The notes under the pieces are model-generated. The model saw only the letters and a program-made list of their open reading frames with translations, was not told the DNA's origin and did no database searches. Both the position numbers and the translations under genes were made by a program. A stretch of 64,000 nucleotides of DNA from Muribaculaceae bacterium (GTDB lineage: Bacteria; Bacteroidota; Bacteroidia; Bacteroidales; Muribaculaceae), in the NCBI GenBank assembly GCA_017473615.1, contig JAFUKL010000025.1, positions 20,603 through 84,602 of the forward strand. Direction: 5' to 3'. Below, one piece after another: positions 9,088 through 19,774 of this stretch (position 1 is the stretch's first letter; each line of letters opens with the position of its first letter).

Positions 9088-12078
9088 TTATTTGATTACA
9101 ACCTTGAAGTTTTTGTCGCCGATTGAAACGATATATATGCCGGCATTCAGCGCCATTGTTTCCATATCATTTTCAACAGTCTTGCTTACGACGGCTTGTC
9201 CGCTTACGAGATAAACGTTCAATTGTTCGCCTGCGTATCCTATTACTTTCAGCATACCGTTGTTGGCATAAACAGCCTTGTTGTCGGTTATATCTTCAAT
9301 GCCGGTTACCGGGTTTTCTATCGTGACAGCATCAGTTGTCAGAGATTCGCCTGTTTCGTATAGAGCCGATACTGCATAAGAATATAGCATGTAGCTGTCA
9401 GCCATGTCGGAATCGGTGAATGTGGTCGATGTCTTATCTTCGATTGTGGCAATTTTCTTTTCATCGCGATATACGTTGTATCCGGTGTGAACAAATTCTA
9501 TGCTTGCCGGTTGGAATTTAATATCGTCGATAGCAAATGCCTCACTTGCCGTAACAGAACCATCGTCACATACGTGGATCGCAAAATACTTGGCATTTTC
9601 AGGTAGTGTGAATGAGTATTCTTTCCATGAAGTAGATTTGTCAACAATCTTATCACCAATTGCAGTAAAACTTTCTACATTGTTATCGGTAGTTGAGTAA
9701 CATATTTCAAATGTTGTTCCATAGCTTGAATTCCAACTGTAATTGCAAACATTGAGGGAGATCGTTTGACCTCCGGCTACTTCAGGAGATATAGCCCAAT
9801 CATTACGATAAGAATAATAAGAGTTATTCTTAATTGAAACAAGATAGTTATTACCGCTTAGTGGATTGAATTTGCTGTTACTTGAAGTTAGGAATGCCAT
9901 AGCGCCTGAAGTTTCAAAATACGCATAATCATAAGTCTTAGCACCGTCACCGTCAACAAATTTCCAGCCTGCAAAAGGTTCTGTTGAACCTACTTCCCAA
10001 GTTTCAAAACTTTCGGTTTGTACCGGTTGAATTTCCACTTCAGGAACAACCGGAGCTGTCCAACTTAAAACTACCGTATATGGGTCTGCTGTATCATTAG
10101 CTTTCAAGTCGGTAGGAACCGGCAGGTCATTGGTGTTTACCGGAACGGTTACCGCTGCTGTGTTGTCATCTTTATTCAAGTCATTGGCAAATACAACTTC
10201 TGCACTAAATTCAAGTTCCTTACCTGCCACAAATGGGGTAGCTGTGTAAGAGAACACTACATTAGCTGTTGTTTCAGATGCTAATTCTTCACCATTGATG
10301 CTCGCTATTTCTTCGCCGTTGCAGGATAGAACCACTTGATAACCGGTAGTTGTATTTACGCCTGTATTCTTAATGCTTACGGCGATTTCAGCCGATTTTC
10401 CTACGTTAAGAGTTGCAGGAGCAGTGATTCCTGTAACAGCCAAGTTGTAGGTAAGGGCATCCTTTATAGTGATGTTGTCGATAGCTGCATTATAACCGTA
10501 TTGTCCGGCAACGCCCTTGAATGAAAGTTGAAAATCCTTGGCAACTTGTTCTTTGGTAAGATCAAAATGATATTTAGTCCAGCCGGTAGTTTCACCTTTT
10601 ATTGCAATACCTTCTCCAAGTGCAATATATTCACCATCTATAAGCAATTCCGGAACTATGTTGGTTGTATAAGAACAATCTGCAGAGTGGTAAATGTAGA
10701 ATGAAAGACGAGGATTTTGCATATCGCTTACATTAATAATAGGTGAGATTAAGCGAGACTCAGCGTAAGAATCCGTATTGAATTTGGCAAATGCTCCGGA
10801 ACCATCTTGGTCGGCTGTTATTTCAGGGTTATAATAGGAGCTTGGTGTTGTACTCCATCCGTTTCCTTGTTGCCATGTACTTGTAGTATAGTAAGGACTG
10901 TAGTTGCTGAATGATTCGGCATATTCACCCGTATAAGGATTACCAACCAATAAGCCGTTACTTGAAGTGCCGGCAGAGCTTCCTCCTTCATTAATAGCAG
11001 TCACTGTATATGAAATCAGGTCTTGACCTTCACCTTCCTTAGTGTAGGTGTCGGTTATGGTACATACGGTGATACCTTTTGCGATTTCAACGTTATCACT
11101 ACGAGTAATAGTGTAAGTCACATTCTCGGGGATAAACAATTCCGATGTACTTGTGCCGGTGGTAACAGCATCCCAAGTGATGGTTTGACCCTCTTCGGTT
11201 TCGGTAAGAACCACATTTGCAGGAGCTGCCGGTTTGCTGAACGATAAAAAACCGTTTTTGGTGGCTTCTGCACCTTCGCCGGCTGTATTTACGCAGATTA
11301 CTTTATAAGCGTTAGAACCTGTAGCCGGTGCGTTGTCGGTATATTCTACTGTTGCGCCCGGAGTTTGTTCTCCCATATCGGCAATCTTTTCTGTACCGCG
11401 ATATACCATGATATTGGTGATTTCAGTAAGGTCAGCACCACTATTGGTCTTGTCAGGAGCAGTAAATGCCAGTTTCATTACAGCCTTTGCTTCTTCAACA
11501 GCAGGAGTGGCAGTAAATGCACTTACTGCAGCCGGAGCAGCAGCTAAAAGTCCTGCCTCTATTGTTATGTCATCTACATAGATAGCTCCTTGGTTTGCCT
11601 CAGCTGTTAAATGAAGACCAATATAGTATGTACCGTCACTTGTTACAGAAATTTCGCCATAATACGCATTTTTTACTTTTTCTGTAAGTACAATTTTTTC
11701 GGTTACGCTTGTATTCATTGCATCTGCTGTTGCTGCATTACCCAAAAGAACCTCAAGATTATTTGTATATCCTGTTACACCGATTGCATTTATTGAAAAT
11801 TTGTAAGTATAACCGGCTTTAAGTTCTAAAGCGGGTGTTATCATCCATTCATCAGCTCCATTATCGGTCGAACCTGTATAACGCCCGGCGGAACTCCATG
11901 TTATCGGGTCATAACTTGCGAGAGTCCACGTATTACCATCGCTATTTGCATCGATTATAGTAAGTTCTGATAAATCATCGAACCATTGTGTGTACGGAGG
12001 GGTTGTTGTTTCCTGTCCGTTCACTGCCGCACTCCCCAATGCGAGGAATGCGGCAATAATTAGACTTTGTTTTTTCAT
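9088..12078 (-). CDS. adhesin-like multidomain surface protein with T9SS tail
   Basis: 996 residues. A signal peptide ends at AAVNGQ (about residue 21). Domains in order: a choice-of-anchor-J / cleaved-adhesin jellyroll (about 28-175), two fibronectin III-like modules (about 180-385), a second jellyroll (about 393-545), a CARDB-like module (about 548-655), then a third jellyroll inserted in a fibronectin module (about 660-890). The C-terminal sorting tail ends IYIVSIGDKNFKVVIK. The jellyroll family includes the haemagglutinin/adhesin repeats of Porphyromonas gingipains, so carbohydrate or protein binding at the cell surface is likely; the ligand is unknown. It follows the larger paralog by 19 nt on the same strand, so the two are co-transcribed. 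Confidence 0.82.
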   Translation of the reverse strand: MKKQSLIIAAFLALGSAAVNGQETTTPPYTQWFDDLSELTIIDANSDGNTWTLASYDPITWSSAGRYTGSTDNGADEWMITPALELKAGYTYKFSINAIGVTGYTNNLEVLLGNAATADAMNTSVTEKIVLTEKVKNAYYGEISVTSDGTYYIGLHLTAEANQGAIYVDDITIEAGLLAAAPAAVSAFTATPAVEEAKAVMKLAFTAPDKTNSGADLTEITNIMVYRGTEKIADMGEQTPGATVEYTDNAPATGSNAYKVICVNTAGEGAEATKNGFLSFSKPAAPANVVLTETEEGQTITWDAVTTGTSTSELFIPENVTYTITRSDNVEIAKGITVCTITDTYTKEGEGQDLISYTVTAINEGGSSAGTSSNGLLVGNPYTGEYAESFSNYSPYYTTSTWQQGNGWSTTPSSYYNPEITADQDGSGAFAKFNTDSYAESRLISPIINVSDMQNPRLSFYIYHSADCSYTTNIVPELLIDGEYIALGEGIAIKGETTGWTKYHFDLTKEQVAKDFQLSFKGVAGQYGYNAAIDNITIKDALTYNLAVTGITAPATLNVGKSAEIAVSIKNTGVNTTTGYQVVLSCNGEEIASINGEELASETTANVVFSYTATPFVAGKELEFSAEVVFANDLNKDDNTAAVTVPVNTNDLPVPTDLKANDTADPYTVVLSWTAPVVPEVEIQPVQTESFETWEVGSTEPFAGWKFVDGDGAKTYDYAYFETSGAMAFLTSSNSKFNPLSGNNYLVSIKNNSYYSYRNDWAISPEVAGGQTISLNVCNYSWNSSYGTTFEICYSTTDNNVESFTAIGDKIVDKSTSWKEYSFTLPENAKYFAIHVCDDGSVTASEAFAIDDIKFQPASIEFVHTGYNVYRDEKKIATIEDKTSTTFTDSDMADSYMLYSYAVSALYETGESLTTDAVTIENPVTGIEDITDNKAVYANNGMLKVIGYAGEQLNVYLVSGQAVVSKTVENDMETMALNAGIYIVSIGDKNFKVVIK

Positions 12079-12097
12079 ATCGTTTTTTGATTATAGA

Positions 12098-15000
12098 TTA
12101 TTTGATAACAACTTTAGTTGTTGTACCGTCTATGCTTACAGCATAAACACCGCCCGGAAGGCTGATTGCCTTGATGTCGCTTCCGATGATGCCTTGATAG
12201 TAGTTGATACCGTTTACGGCATTTACAGAAACGGCTTTGCCCTCAGCATTCTTGATGTATAGGGTGTTGCCTTCAACGAAAATCATGTGCAGTGATTCCA
12301 GTTCTTCTATTCCTGAAGTGCCTATAACGGTTACTTCATTGGAAAGAGCCGATTCACCCTTGTCGTAGATTGTAGACACCTTATATGTGTAGCTCTTGCC
12401 GTTTTCCAATTTTCTTGAATCGGTGTAAGCGAGGTCTTCCACAATAGATGATGTAATCAATTCGTTGTTGCAATACACGTTAAATCCTTGAAGTTCAAGC
12501 AACATAGGTGTCATGCTTTCATACTCGATGTCGTCTATGAATAGAGCAAATTGCCCATAGCCTACATAGTTGATAGCGAAGAATTTGGCTTCTTCGGGAA
12601 GCGTGTATGAATACTTGACCCATGAGCCGTAAGGAACTTTTTCCAAATCGCTAAGCGGCTTGAAACTTGTGTATGTGCTGTCGGTTTCAGAGTAGCAGAA
12701 GTAGAACGGTTCTTCACCGTACCACATAGATGGGGTCTTAGCATAGAACGAAACCGTCTGTCCGCCGTTGATACGTGGGGAAATCAGCCAGTCGTTGTTT
12801 TGCCCGCCTACCGAAGCGAAAGCAACAGCCATTTGATTGCCTGAGAACGGTGTCCAAAGTTTGTGGGTAATGCCTGCCTTTGTCGGATTGAAAGCCATGA
12901 AAGCCATTTGAAGGCAAGCATTAGGATATTCATAAATTCCTGTTTCAGATTGAGAATTGGAGATACCGTAGGTTTCCAATGCATCAATATCTGTCAGTGT
13001 CCAATCATTGAAGTCGGTGATGGTGAACGCTTCGAAATTCTCAAATCCCTCGGTTGTAATGCCGTCGGCAGAAGATGAAGCCGGTTCGCTCCAAGTCAAT
13101 TCCACTTTACCGTTGCTTATTACGGCGTTAAGGTCGGTTACTCCCGGCAATTCAGGAGCAGGGATTTCAATGGTCTTTTCTTCGCTCTTGTTGTTGCTTA
13201 GGTCTTCATCGTTGGTAGCGGTGACTTCAGCCATATATTTAAAGATACTTCCGGCATCGATAATAGTGGCACTTACCGGGAATGTGAAAGTTTCCTCTTC
13301 ACCGAATGCCAGTGTCTTGATGCCGGCAGCTTCCTTAAATATTTCTCCATCGCGGTAAAGAACTACCTTGTATCCGCTTGCCTGTAGCGCACCTTGATTG
13401 CGAACCGTAACGGTGATGTCACGTGAAGTACCTACAGCCAGACGTTCGCTCAATTCAAAGTCGGCTATGCGCAAGTCGTTGTCCAATACACTTGTTACGG
13501 CGATATTGTCGAGGTGCATATTATATCCTGTTCCACTTGTTCCACAGAATGCGATTTGGAATACTTTGTCGGCAACAAATTCGTTCAAAAGAATTTCATA
13601 TTTGTACCAACCGTTACCATTAATTAGTAATAGAGGCTTTTCTGTCAGATTAGTATATTTACCATCAACAAATACCTCAGGTTGGATAATGTCTTGGTCG
13701 GTTGACCATCCGTTTTCCAAATCAGGATTATAGTAATGGTGCATCCAGAAACTTAATACCGGATTTTTCAAATCACCCTTTTGCAATTTCGGAGAAAGAA
13801 TACGTGAAGCAGCCCAAGGTGTATTACGTGTACAGGTAACAAGACCGTTGTCTCCGTCTTGTGCCGATACTACAGGATTTTCACCTTTTGTCACCACTTG
13901 CCAGTAAGGAATAGCTCCCGGATTCAAACTTTCATTTACAACTTCAATAACCCAAGGTCTTGTTTCAACAGCTCCACCCTTGAATGATTCGTGGTATTCA
14001 CCTACGTAAGGATCGCCGTAAATGATAAACATTGTTTTGGCTTTGGCTGAAGTTCCTGCTTCGTTTACGGCTTCAATTTCGTAGAATACGTTCTTTTGTC
14101 CTTCGGTGGTATCGATTGTGGTATCAACAAAACGTGTTTCAGACAGACCGGTAACGACAACAACACCGTCATTACGTGTTATTGTGTAAGTAAGTTTGCT
14201 ATAATCAAGACTACCGCCGTTAACACCTTGCGCCGGAGCTTCCCATGTTACGATTGCTTCTTTGCCGTTCTCAGTAGAGTGTACAGGTTTGGTAGGAGCT
14301 TGCGGTGCGTCGATACCTGCCCAGCATTTCACTTCGATAGGATTACCGTCTCCTGATGAATTGCTGCATACAATCTTATAGGTGTTGAATCCTTGCTTGG
14401 CTTCGATGTCGTCAAATGTCAATACTGTGCCCGGAGCAGTAGTGCCATAAGATTTGATTTCGGTGTTGTCGCGATAAACAGTGATTTTAGTGATTTCATT
14501 CAATGTATTACCTGAGAAATCTTTTGTAGGAGCAGTGAATGTCACTTTAGTGGCAAGTGCTGCGTTAGGAGCAGGAGTTACGGTAAACTCTTCGGCAAGA
14601 CCCGGAGCCGTTGCCGCCGGTCCGTTCAATACTTGAACATCGTCAAGATACAACCAGTATTCGCCACGTGTGGTTGTAGCATGGAATGCGATGAAATAAG
14701 CTCCGGTTTCGGTGATGTTTTCGATAACAGCCTCATATTCTTGGTATTTATCGTGAGGATAAGGCTGATCTTCTATGATTGTAACGGTTAAATCGGATAT
14801 TTCCTGACCTCTACCCATTTTCACTTCCATACGTTCAGGATAAAGGAATCCACCGTAAGAACGTGCTTTGAATTTCAGTTTGTAGGTCTGTCCTGCTTCA
14901 AATTTCACCGCAGGAATCAACAGGTAATCATCGGCTTGATTGAATGTGTCATATTTATAAGCGGCACATTGATATTGCTCATACCATCCCCAGAATCCGT

Positions 15001-16639
15001 TGTCTTTATTGGCATTGTAGATTATACAATTCATATAATCTTCCATTGTGTCAAATGTGATGCTGTAGGGGATTGCGCGAGGTTCGCCGAAAGCCACTTT
15101 ATTGGATGTGGCAACATCTCCTTCAACGCCTTTGTAGAATCCCACCACTTCGTAGTAGTAGCTGCGATATAGGTCGCTTGCAATGGTTTCGCTCCAAGTG
15201 TTTCCGTCTACGTCTTCGCCTACCAATACGTTATCGGGCATTCTGTAGATGTTGTAGTAAAGCAAGTTGGGCTTTATTACACCGCCATGTGCGCCGGTTG
15301 TCGGAGTATCCCATGTAAGGGTAGCGGTATTGCCGTCTTTAGACAAAGTGAGGTTTCCTACCGCCGCCGGTCCGTCAGTACCGATGAAGATGTTGATTTC
15401 TTTCTTTTGACTTTTGCCTAAGGTAGGGTGTGTTGCCATAGCCTCAAGCTTGTGTGAGCCGTTTTCAAGGGTGACTTGTTGTGTTACTGTAGCACCCGGT
15501 GCAGCCGAAAGTGAGAACAGCAATTTGTCATTGTCGTAAACAACGATTGTTACATTTCCGGTAATGGCAGTGCCGTTAATGTCGGTTGTAGGAGCAGTTA
15601 CTGAAATCGTGCCTGTACTGGCTTGTTCGAAATCGGCTGTGAAATTTTCAACGTCGTTCAATTTGTACTCGTTTTCAGCACGTGGAATGTAAAGACATGT
15701 GAACATTTCCTCGTTAGGGAAATAAGAAATCAAAGTGGCTTTTCCTGTGTTTACATCTATTTCATACAGACCGCTTTGTTCATCTATGGAATTTAATGTG
15801 GTAGTCCAGTATAATTTACCGGTTTGGCTATCGAAAGTACCGGTACCAATGTATTTAGGGGTGACACCTGTCGCTCCTATTTCGGTCAAGTGACCGGTTT
15901 CCTTATTGATTTTGCAGAACATACCATCGCTGTAACGTACACCGTACATTGTTCCGGTGATGTCGCAAGCAATGAATGACATGCGTGCCAAAGAAGCTAT
16001 GTTGGTTGCTTTTCCTGTTTCGGTATTGATGACCGATAGGGTATAGGATTCTCCGGTTTCGTCGACATAAGATTGAGAATACAATTGTTTGCTGACAGGA
16101 TCGTAAGTCATGTCAAGACCTATAGAAGAATAAGTGTCCAACGGTAATGCGATGGTCTCTATCTCCCATGTGTTGACGTCAAGGATACAGAAGTACAGAT
16201 AGTATAAACCTACCGGCCCTTCGTAATAGCTTGTGAAATAAAGTTTGCCGTTGTGATATGCACCACCGCCGTTAGCTTGAAGTGATTGATGGATGAATTG
16301 TTTTGTTACAGACGTGTTGGCTTGTGCAGGGAAAGACCATACACCCCAGTCTAAAACGCCGTCATCATCTACGTTCCATAAAGAAGAGTAGCATAATTCT
16401 CCGTAGATGGTGGTTCCGTCGCCGGCTTTCATCACAACAGGAGCTTTCTCTTTACCTCCCATAACTTCAAGATTAGTCACTTTCCGTTCGCTGTCGCGAA
16501 AAGTTTCTTTGCCAAGAGAGAATACAGAAGTGCCTGTATTTCCCGAATCACCCCCTCTGAGCGCCTTGAATTGCCCTGTGTTGGCAAAAGTGCTCAATAC
16601 GGTGAAAAGTAATGTTAATGAAATTATCAATTTTTTCAT
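12098..16639 (-). CDS. giant adhesin-like surface protein with T9SS tail
   Basis: 1513 residues. A signal peptide ends near TFA (residue 19). A beta-propeller-like region covers about 75-335 (repeats such as GLYEIDVNTGKATLISYF). Fibronectin/Ig-like modules then alternate with three jellyroll cleaved-adhesin domains (about 520-670, 870-1055 and 1190-1375) and a CARDB-like module (about 1060-1160). The C-terminal tail ends GGVYAVSIDGTTTKVVIK, typical of T9SS cargo. It shares module order with the downstream 996-residue protein, and the pair probably arose by duplication and domain loss. First gene of the leftward operon, with a -7 box at 16695-16702. Ligand unknown. Confidence 0.82.
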   Translation of the reverse strand: MKKLIISLTLLFTVLSTFANTGQFKALRGGDSGNTGTSVFSLGKETFRDSERKVTNLEVMGGKEKAPVVMKAGDGTTIYGELCYSSLWNVDDDGVLDWGVWSFPAQANTSVTKQFIHQSLQANGGGAYHNGKLYFTSYYEGPVGLYYLYFCILDVNTWEIETIALPLDTYSSIGLDMTYDPVSKQLYSQSYVDETGESYTLSVINTETGKATNIASLARMSFIACDITGTMYGVRYSDGMFCKINKETGHLTEIGATGVTPKYIGTGTFDSQTGKLYWTTTLNSIDEQSGLYEIDVNTGKATLISYFPNEEMFTCLYIPRAENEYKLNDVENFTADFEQASTGTISVTAPTTDINGTAITGNVTIVVYDNDKLLFSLSAAPGATVTQQVTLENGSHKLEAMATHPTLGKSQKKEINIFIGTDGPAAVGNLTLSKDGNTATLTWDTPTTGAHGGVIKPNLLYYNIYRMPDNVLVGEDVDGNTWSETIASDLYRSYYYEVVGFYKGVEGDVATSNKVAFGEPRAIPYSITFDTMEDYMNCIIYNANKDNGFWGWYEQYQCAAYKYDTFNQADDYLLIPAVKFEAGQTYKLKFKARSYGGFLYPERMEVKMGRGQEISDLTVTIIEDQPYPHDKYQEYEAVIENITETGAYFIAFHATTTRGEYWLYLDDVQVLNGPAATAPGLAEEFTVTPAPNAALATKVTFTAPTKDFSGNTLNEITKITVYRDNTEIKSYGTTAPGTVLTFDDIEAKQGFNTYKIVCSNSSGDGNPIEVKCWAGIDAPQAPTKPVHSTENGKEAIVTWEAPAQGVNGGSLDYSKLTYTITRNDGVVVVTGLSETRFVDTTIDTTEGQKNVFYEIEAVNEAGTSAKAKTMFIIYGDPYVGEYHESFKGGAVETRPWVIEVVNESLNPGAIPYWQVVTKGENPVVSAQDGDNGLVTCTRNTPWAASRILSPKLQKGDLKNPVLSFWMHHYYNPDLENGWSTDQDIIQPEVFVDGKYTNLTEKPLLLINGNGWYKYEILLNEFVADKVFQIAFCGTSGTGYNMHLDNIAVTSVLDNDLRIADFELSERLAVGTSRDITVTVRNQGALQASGYKVVLYRDGEIFKEAAGIKTLAFGEEETFTFPVSATIIDAGSIFKYMAEVTATNDEDLSNNKSEEKTIEIPAPELPGVTDLNAVISNGKVELTWSEPASSSADGITTEGFENFEAFTITDFNDWTLTDIDALETYGISNSQSETGIYEYPNACLQMAFMAFNPTKAGITHKLWTPFSGNQMAVAFASVGGQNNDWLISPRINGGQTVSFYAKTPSMWYGEEPFYFCYSETDSTYTSFKPLSDLEKVPYGSWVKYSYTLPEEAKFFAINYVGYGQFALFIDDIEYESMTPMLLELQGFNVYCNNELITSSIVEDLAYTDSRKLENGKSYTYKVSTIYDKGESALSNEVTVIGTSGIEELESLHMIFVEGNTLYIKNAEGKAVSVNAVNGINYYQGIIGSDIKAISLPGGVYAVSIDGTTTKVVIK

Positions 16640-16694
16640 AATGTATAAAAATAGATATTAATTGTATATGTGTTAGTCCTATCGTTAAAGTGTG

Positions 16695-16702
16695 CAAATT
16701 TA
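16695..16702 (-). promoter_or_regulatory. -7 promoter element of adhesin operon
   Basis: TAAATTTG on the minus strand fits TAnnTTTG and lies 55 nt upstream of the first adhesin ATG. No clear -33 TTTG is present. Confidence 0.55.
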
Positions 16703-16813
16703 ATCAAAATATGAATTTATAGCATCTTTTTGTTAAGATTTTTTGTTTTGTGGATTAAAAAAGTGAGATTGTATTAAAAAAACGTGCGTTTGGGTTAAAA
16801 ATAAGAACTAAAA

Positions 16814-16845
16814 TTTGTGTGTGCATTTGATTAGTACTATTTTTG
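16814..16845 (+). promoter_or_regulatory. promoter of M6 protease gene
   Basis: TTTG (16814-16817), 20 nt, TATTTTTG (16838-16845), ending 25 nt before the protease ATG. Good match to the Bacteroidota consensus. Confidence 0.7.
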
Positions 16846-16870
16846 TCAAAATTTTAAAAACTTCATAAAT

Positions 16871-19702
16871 ATGAATTGTAAATCAATAGCTGAAAAGAGC
16901 TTGAAAATGTATATTGCAGCGGCTATGCTCCTTATGTCGGGCATTGCCTATGCAGTACCTGCGAAACCGGGAAAAATAGAGTATGAATTACCTGACGGGA
17001 ATACGATTTCGGTGCTGTTGCACGGAGATGAGTCGGGATATTACTATACGTCATTGGACGGACATGCGTTGTCACGATGTGAAGACGGGTATTTCAGATA
17101 TTTGGAATCGGAAAACAATATTAATAAGGTGGCATCTGTGATAGCGTCGGATATAGAAAGACGAACGACAGCTGAAGTGGGATTCTTGAAAACGGTAAAC
17201 AGAAAATCAGTCTTGGCTAATATCGAGGCACAGCATAAAATGTCGTTAAAAAATCACAAGATACAACGTACGGCGGTAACTAAAGGTACTACTTATCCTA
17301 CGACCGGAGTACAAAAGGGAGTTGCCATATTGGTGGAATTTTCCAATAATTCGTTTACGCTGTCTGATCCGAAACAAAAATTTTATGACCAGTTGAATAA
17401 AAGAGGTTATAACGACAGCGGTGCTACCGGTTCGGTTAAGGATTATTTTATGGAAAGCAGTAACGGATTGTTTATTCCGGAATTTGACGTGTATGGTCCG
17501 GTGAAAATTTCGCATCCTCTGAGCTATTACGGAGAGGACACCAAGAATATGGTGGACGAGAAAGCTCATGAGATGGTGATTGAGGCTTGTACTTTATTGG
17601 ATGACCAGATCGATTTTACACAGTATGATAGGGACGGAGATGGTTTGATAGATAATGTATATATCTTTTATGCCGGCTACGGACAGGCTGACGGTGGTGC
17701 GGCAGAAACCGTGTGGCCTCATTCGTGGGACGTTATAGATGCAGGACGCACATTCTATTACGATGGTGTGAGGTTGGGACATTATGCTTGTTCCAGCGAG
17801 TTGCGAGACGGAAAGGGTAGTACTATTTCCGGAATCGGGGTGTTCTGCCATGAGTTCAGCCATGTGTTGGGTTTACCGGACTTGTATGCCACATCCTATA
17901 CCGGTGCTTTTACTCCCGGAGCGTGGAGTTTGATGGATTCCGGTTCTTATAACAACAATTCATGGACACCGCCATATATGTCGGGCTATGAGCGTTATGC
18001 GCTTGGCTGGGTAACTCCTAAGGTTCTTGAAGAACCGGAAAATGTCACGTTGAGACATATTACCGATGAAGGCGGAACTCAGGACGTTTATATGATAAAG
18101 ACCGATAAGGAAAATGAATATTTCATTTTGGAAAATAAGCAGAAAAGAGGTTGGGACGCATATTTGCCGGGACATGGTATGCTCGTGTGGCATATTGACT
18201 ATAATGAGACTGTGTGGGATGGAAATGTGGTAAACAATACGCCATCGCATCAATATGTCGATATTGAGGAGGCGGACAATGACCCTTCTTATTATTCTGT
18301 GGAAGGTGATGCTTTCCCGGGTACGGCTAATGTAACATCGTTTACCGATGATACAACACCGTCGATGAGAACTTGGGCTGGAACCTCTGTTTATTCACCT
18401 ATTACGGAGATAAAGGAAAGTTTAATAGGAGAAATCAGCTTTGTGTTCCGTGGCGGTGTGGATATATTCGGTGAGATAACAGCTTATGAGGCTACGAATA
18501 TAGGTGCAGACAAGTTGACTGTAAGCTGGTCGACAACAGAAAATGCGACTGCTTATTTGATAAGCGTATATGAGAGAAAGGAAAATGGTGATAAGGAATA
18601 TGTGGAAGGATATAACTATAAGAACGTGGGTAACGTTTCTTCTGTGGAAATCACCGGTCTTTATCCATTGACTACATATTATTATGTGGTGTATGCCACC
18701 AATGGGCAATTTAATTCCAAGGCATCTAACGAGGTGGTGTTGAAAACAGGAGAACCTACGTTGAATTATATGAAAGTGAATGCGCTGGAGGCAACAAATG
18801 TGAGTGCAACCGGGTTCACTGCAAACTGGGAAACTCTGGCTGAGGCTGACGGCTATACGCTTACCGTTTATACATCTCAATTGGGTGAACCGGAGTATGA
18901 AACACTTGATTTCACAGGAAAACTTGAGGCATTACCCGAAACATGGTCTACTTCATGTACCGGTACTTATGCTTTGAGTGGATACTGCGGAGAGGCTGCT
19001 CCGTCATTGAAAATGGATGCCGATAATTCATATTTGCAATCTCCTGTGTATGCAAAAGGTTTGCGCTCATTGAAATTCTGGTATCGAGGAAGTAATGCAG
19101 CGGCTGAAAATTCCTTAAAAGTGTTGGCTCTCAGTGGTGATAATTGGGAAGAAATCTGTAATATTACCGGTATCTCAAATGCTGCCGGAGGTCAAACCGT
19201 GGAAATGGAGCTTGATAGAAAATATACATGCTTGAAATGGGTTTATTCAAAGCCGGGAAGTGGAAATCTTGCAATCGATGATATAAAAATAGGCTATGGC
19301 GGAGAAATGGAAGAGTTGCCCGTACTTGGCTATACCGATATTGCAGTGGGTGACGTCAGCAGTTATAGTGTTACCGGTTTGCAAGGAAATACATTATATG
19401 CCTATGACGTGAAAGCATATAACGACGAATTTGTTTCTATCCCGAGCGATAGAGTGCGCGTGCAATTAGGCAATTCAAGCGCGATAAATGAGTTGTCAAA
19501 TGATGTGGATGTGATTTGTTGGGCGGCTTCGGGCAGAATCCATGTGAAGTCGGATAATAAATGCCGTATTCAAGTGACTGATTGCAGCGGAAGAATATTG
19601 TTTGCAGGAGAACAAACCGAGGGCTTACAAACTTATGATATTGATGCAAGCGGTGTGATAATCGTTCGTGTTAATGCAAAGGTCTATAAGTTGATATTGT
19701 AA
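16871..19702 (+). CDS. M6-family secreted metalloprotease with T9SS tail
   Basis: 943 residues. The signal peptide ends near AYA (residue 28) and a propeptide-like region reaches about residue 125. The catalytic domain has the zinc motif HEFSHVLGLPD at 327-337 (His327, Glu328, His331), followed by GAWSLMDSGSYNN, the M6 (immune inhibitor A-like) pattern. Two fibronectin III modules (about 535-635 and 637-690 plus its return near 825) flank a jellyroll (about 690-815), and a T9SS-type tail closes the protein (VIIVRVNAKVYKLIL). Predicted surface or secreted protease against host or dietary protein. It has its own promoter and terminator. Confidence 0.88.
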   Translation: MNCKSIAEKSLKMYIAAAMLLMSGIAYAVPAKPGKIEYELPDGNTISVLLHGDESGYYYTSLDGHALSRCEDGYFRYLESENNINKVASVIASDIERRTTAEVGFLKTVNRKSVLANIEAQHKMSLKNHKIQRTAVTKGTTYPTTGVQKGVAILVEFSNNSFTLSDPKQKFYDQLNKRGYNDSGATGSVKDYFMESSNGLFIPEFDVYGPVKISHPLSYYGEDTKNMVDEKAHEMVIEACTLLDDQIDFTQYDRDGDGLIDNVYIFYAGYGQADGGAAETVWPHSWDVIDAGRTFYYDGVRLGHYACSSELRDGKGSTISGIGVFCHEFSHVLGLPDLYATSYTGAFTPGAWSLMDSGSYNNNSWTPPYMSGYERYALGWVTPKVLEEPENVTLRHITDEGGTQDVYMIKTDKENEYFILENKQKRGWDAYLPGHGMLVWHIDYNETVWDGNVVNNTPSHQYVDIEEADNDPSYYSVEGDAFPGTANVTSFTDDTTPSMRTWAGTSVYSPITEIKESLIGEISFVFRGGVDIFGEITAYEATNIGADKLTVSWSTTENATAYLISVYERKENGDKEYVEGYNYKNVGNVSSVEITGLYPLTTYYYVVYATNGQFNSKASNEVVLKTGEPTLNYMKVNALEATNVSATGFTANWETLAEADGYTLTVYTSQLGEPEYETLDFTGKLEALPETWSTSCTGTYALSGYCGEAAPSLKMDADNSYLQSPVYAKGLRSLKFWYRGSNAAAENSLKVLALSGDNWEEICNITGISNAAGGQTVEMELDRKYTCLKWVYSKPGSGNLAIDDIKIGYGGEMEELPVLGYTDIAVGDVSSYSVTGLQGNTLYAYDVKAYNDEFVSIPSDRVRVQLGNSSAINELSNDVDVICWAASGRIHVKSDNKCRIQVTDCSGRILFAGEQTEGLQTYDIDASGVIIVRVNAKVYKLIL

Positions 19703-19741
19703 TCAAATCTTATAAAAATAACTTCTTAAAGTGATAATATG

Positions 19742-19774
19742 GTCGTGGAGGAGATTTCTTCCACGACATTTTTT
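19742..19774 (+). terminator. terminator of M6 protease gene
   Basis: Stem GTCGTGGA/TCCACGAC with an internal purine-rich loop, followed by six T. The T-run overlaps the stop codon of the convergent DUF1232 gene. Confidence 0.8.
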
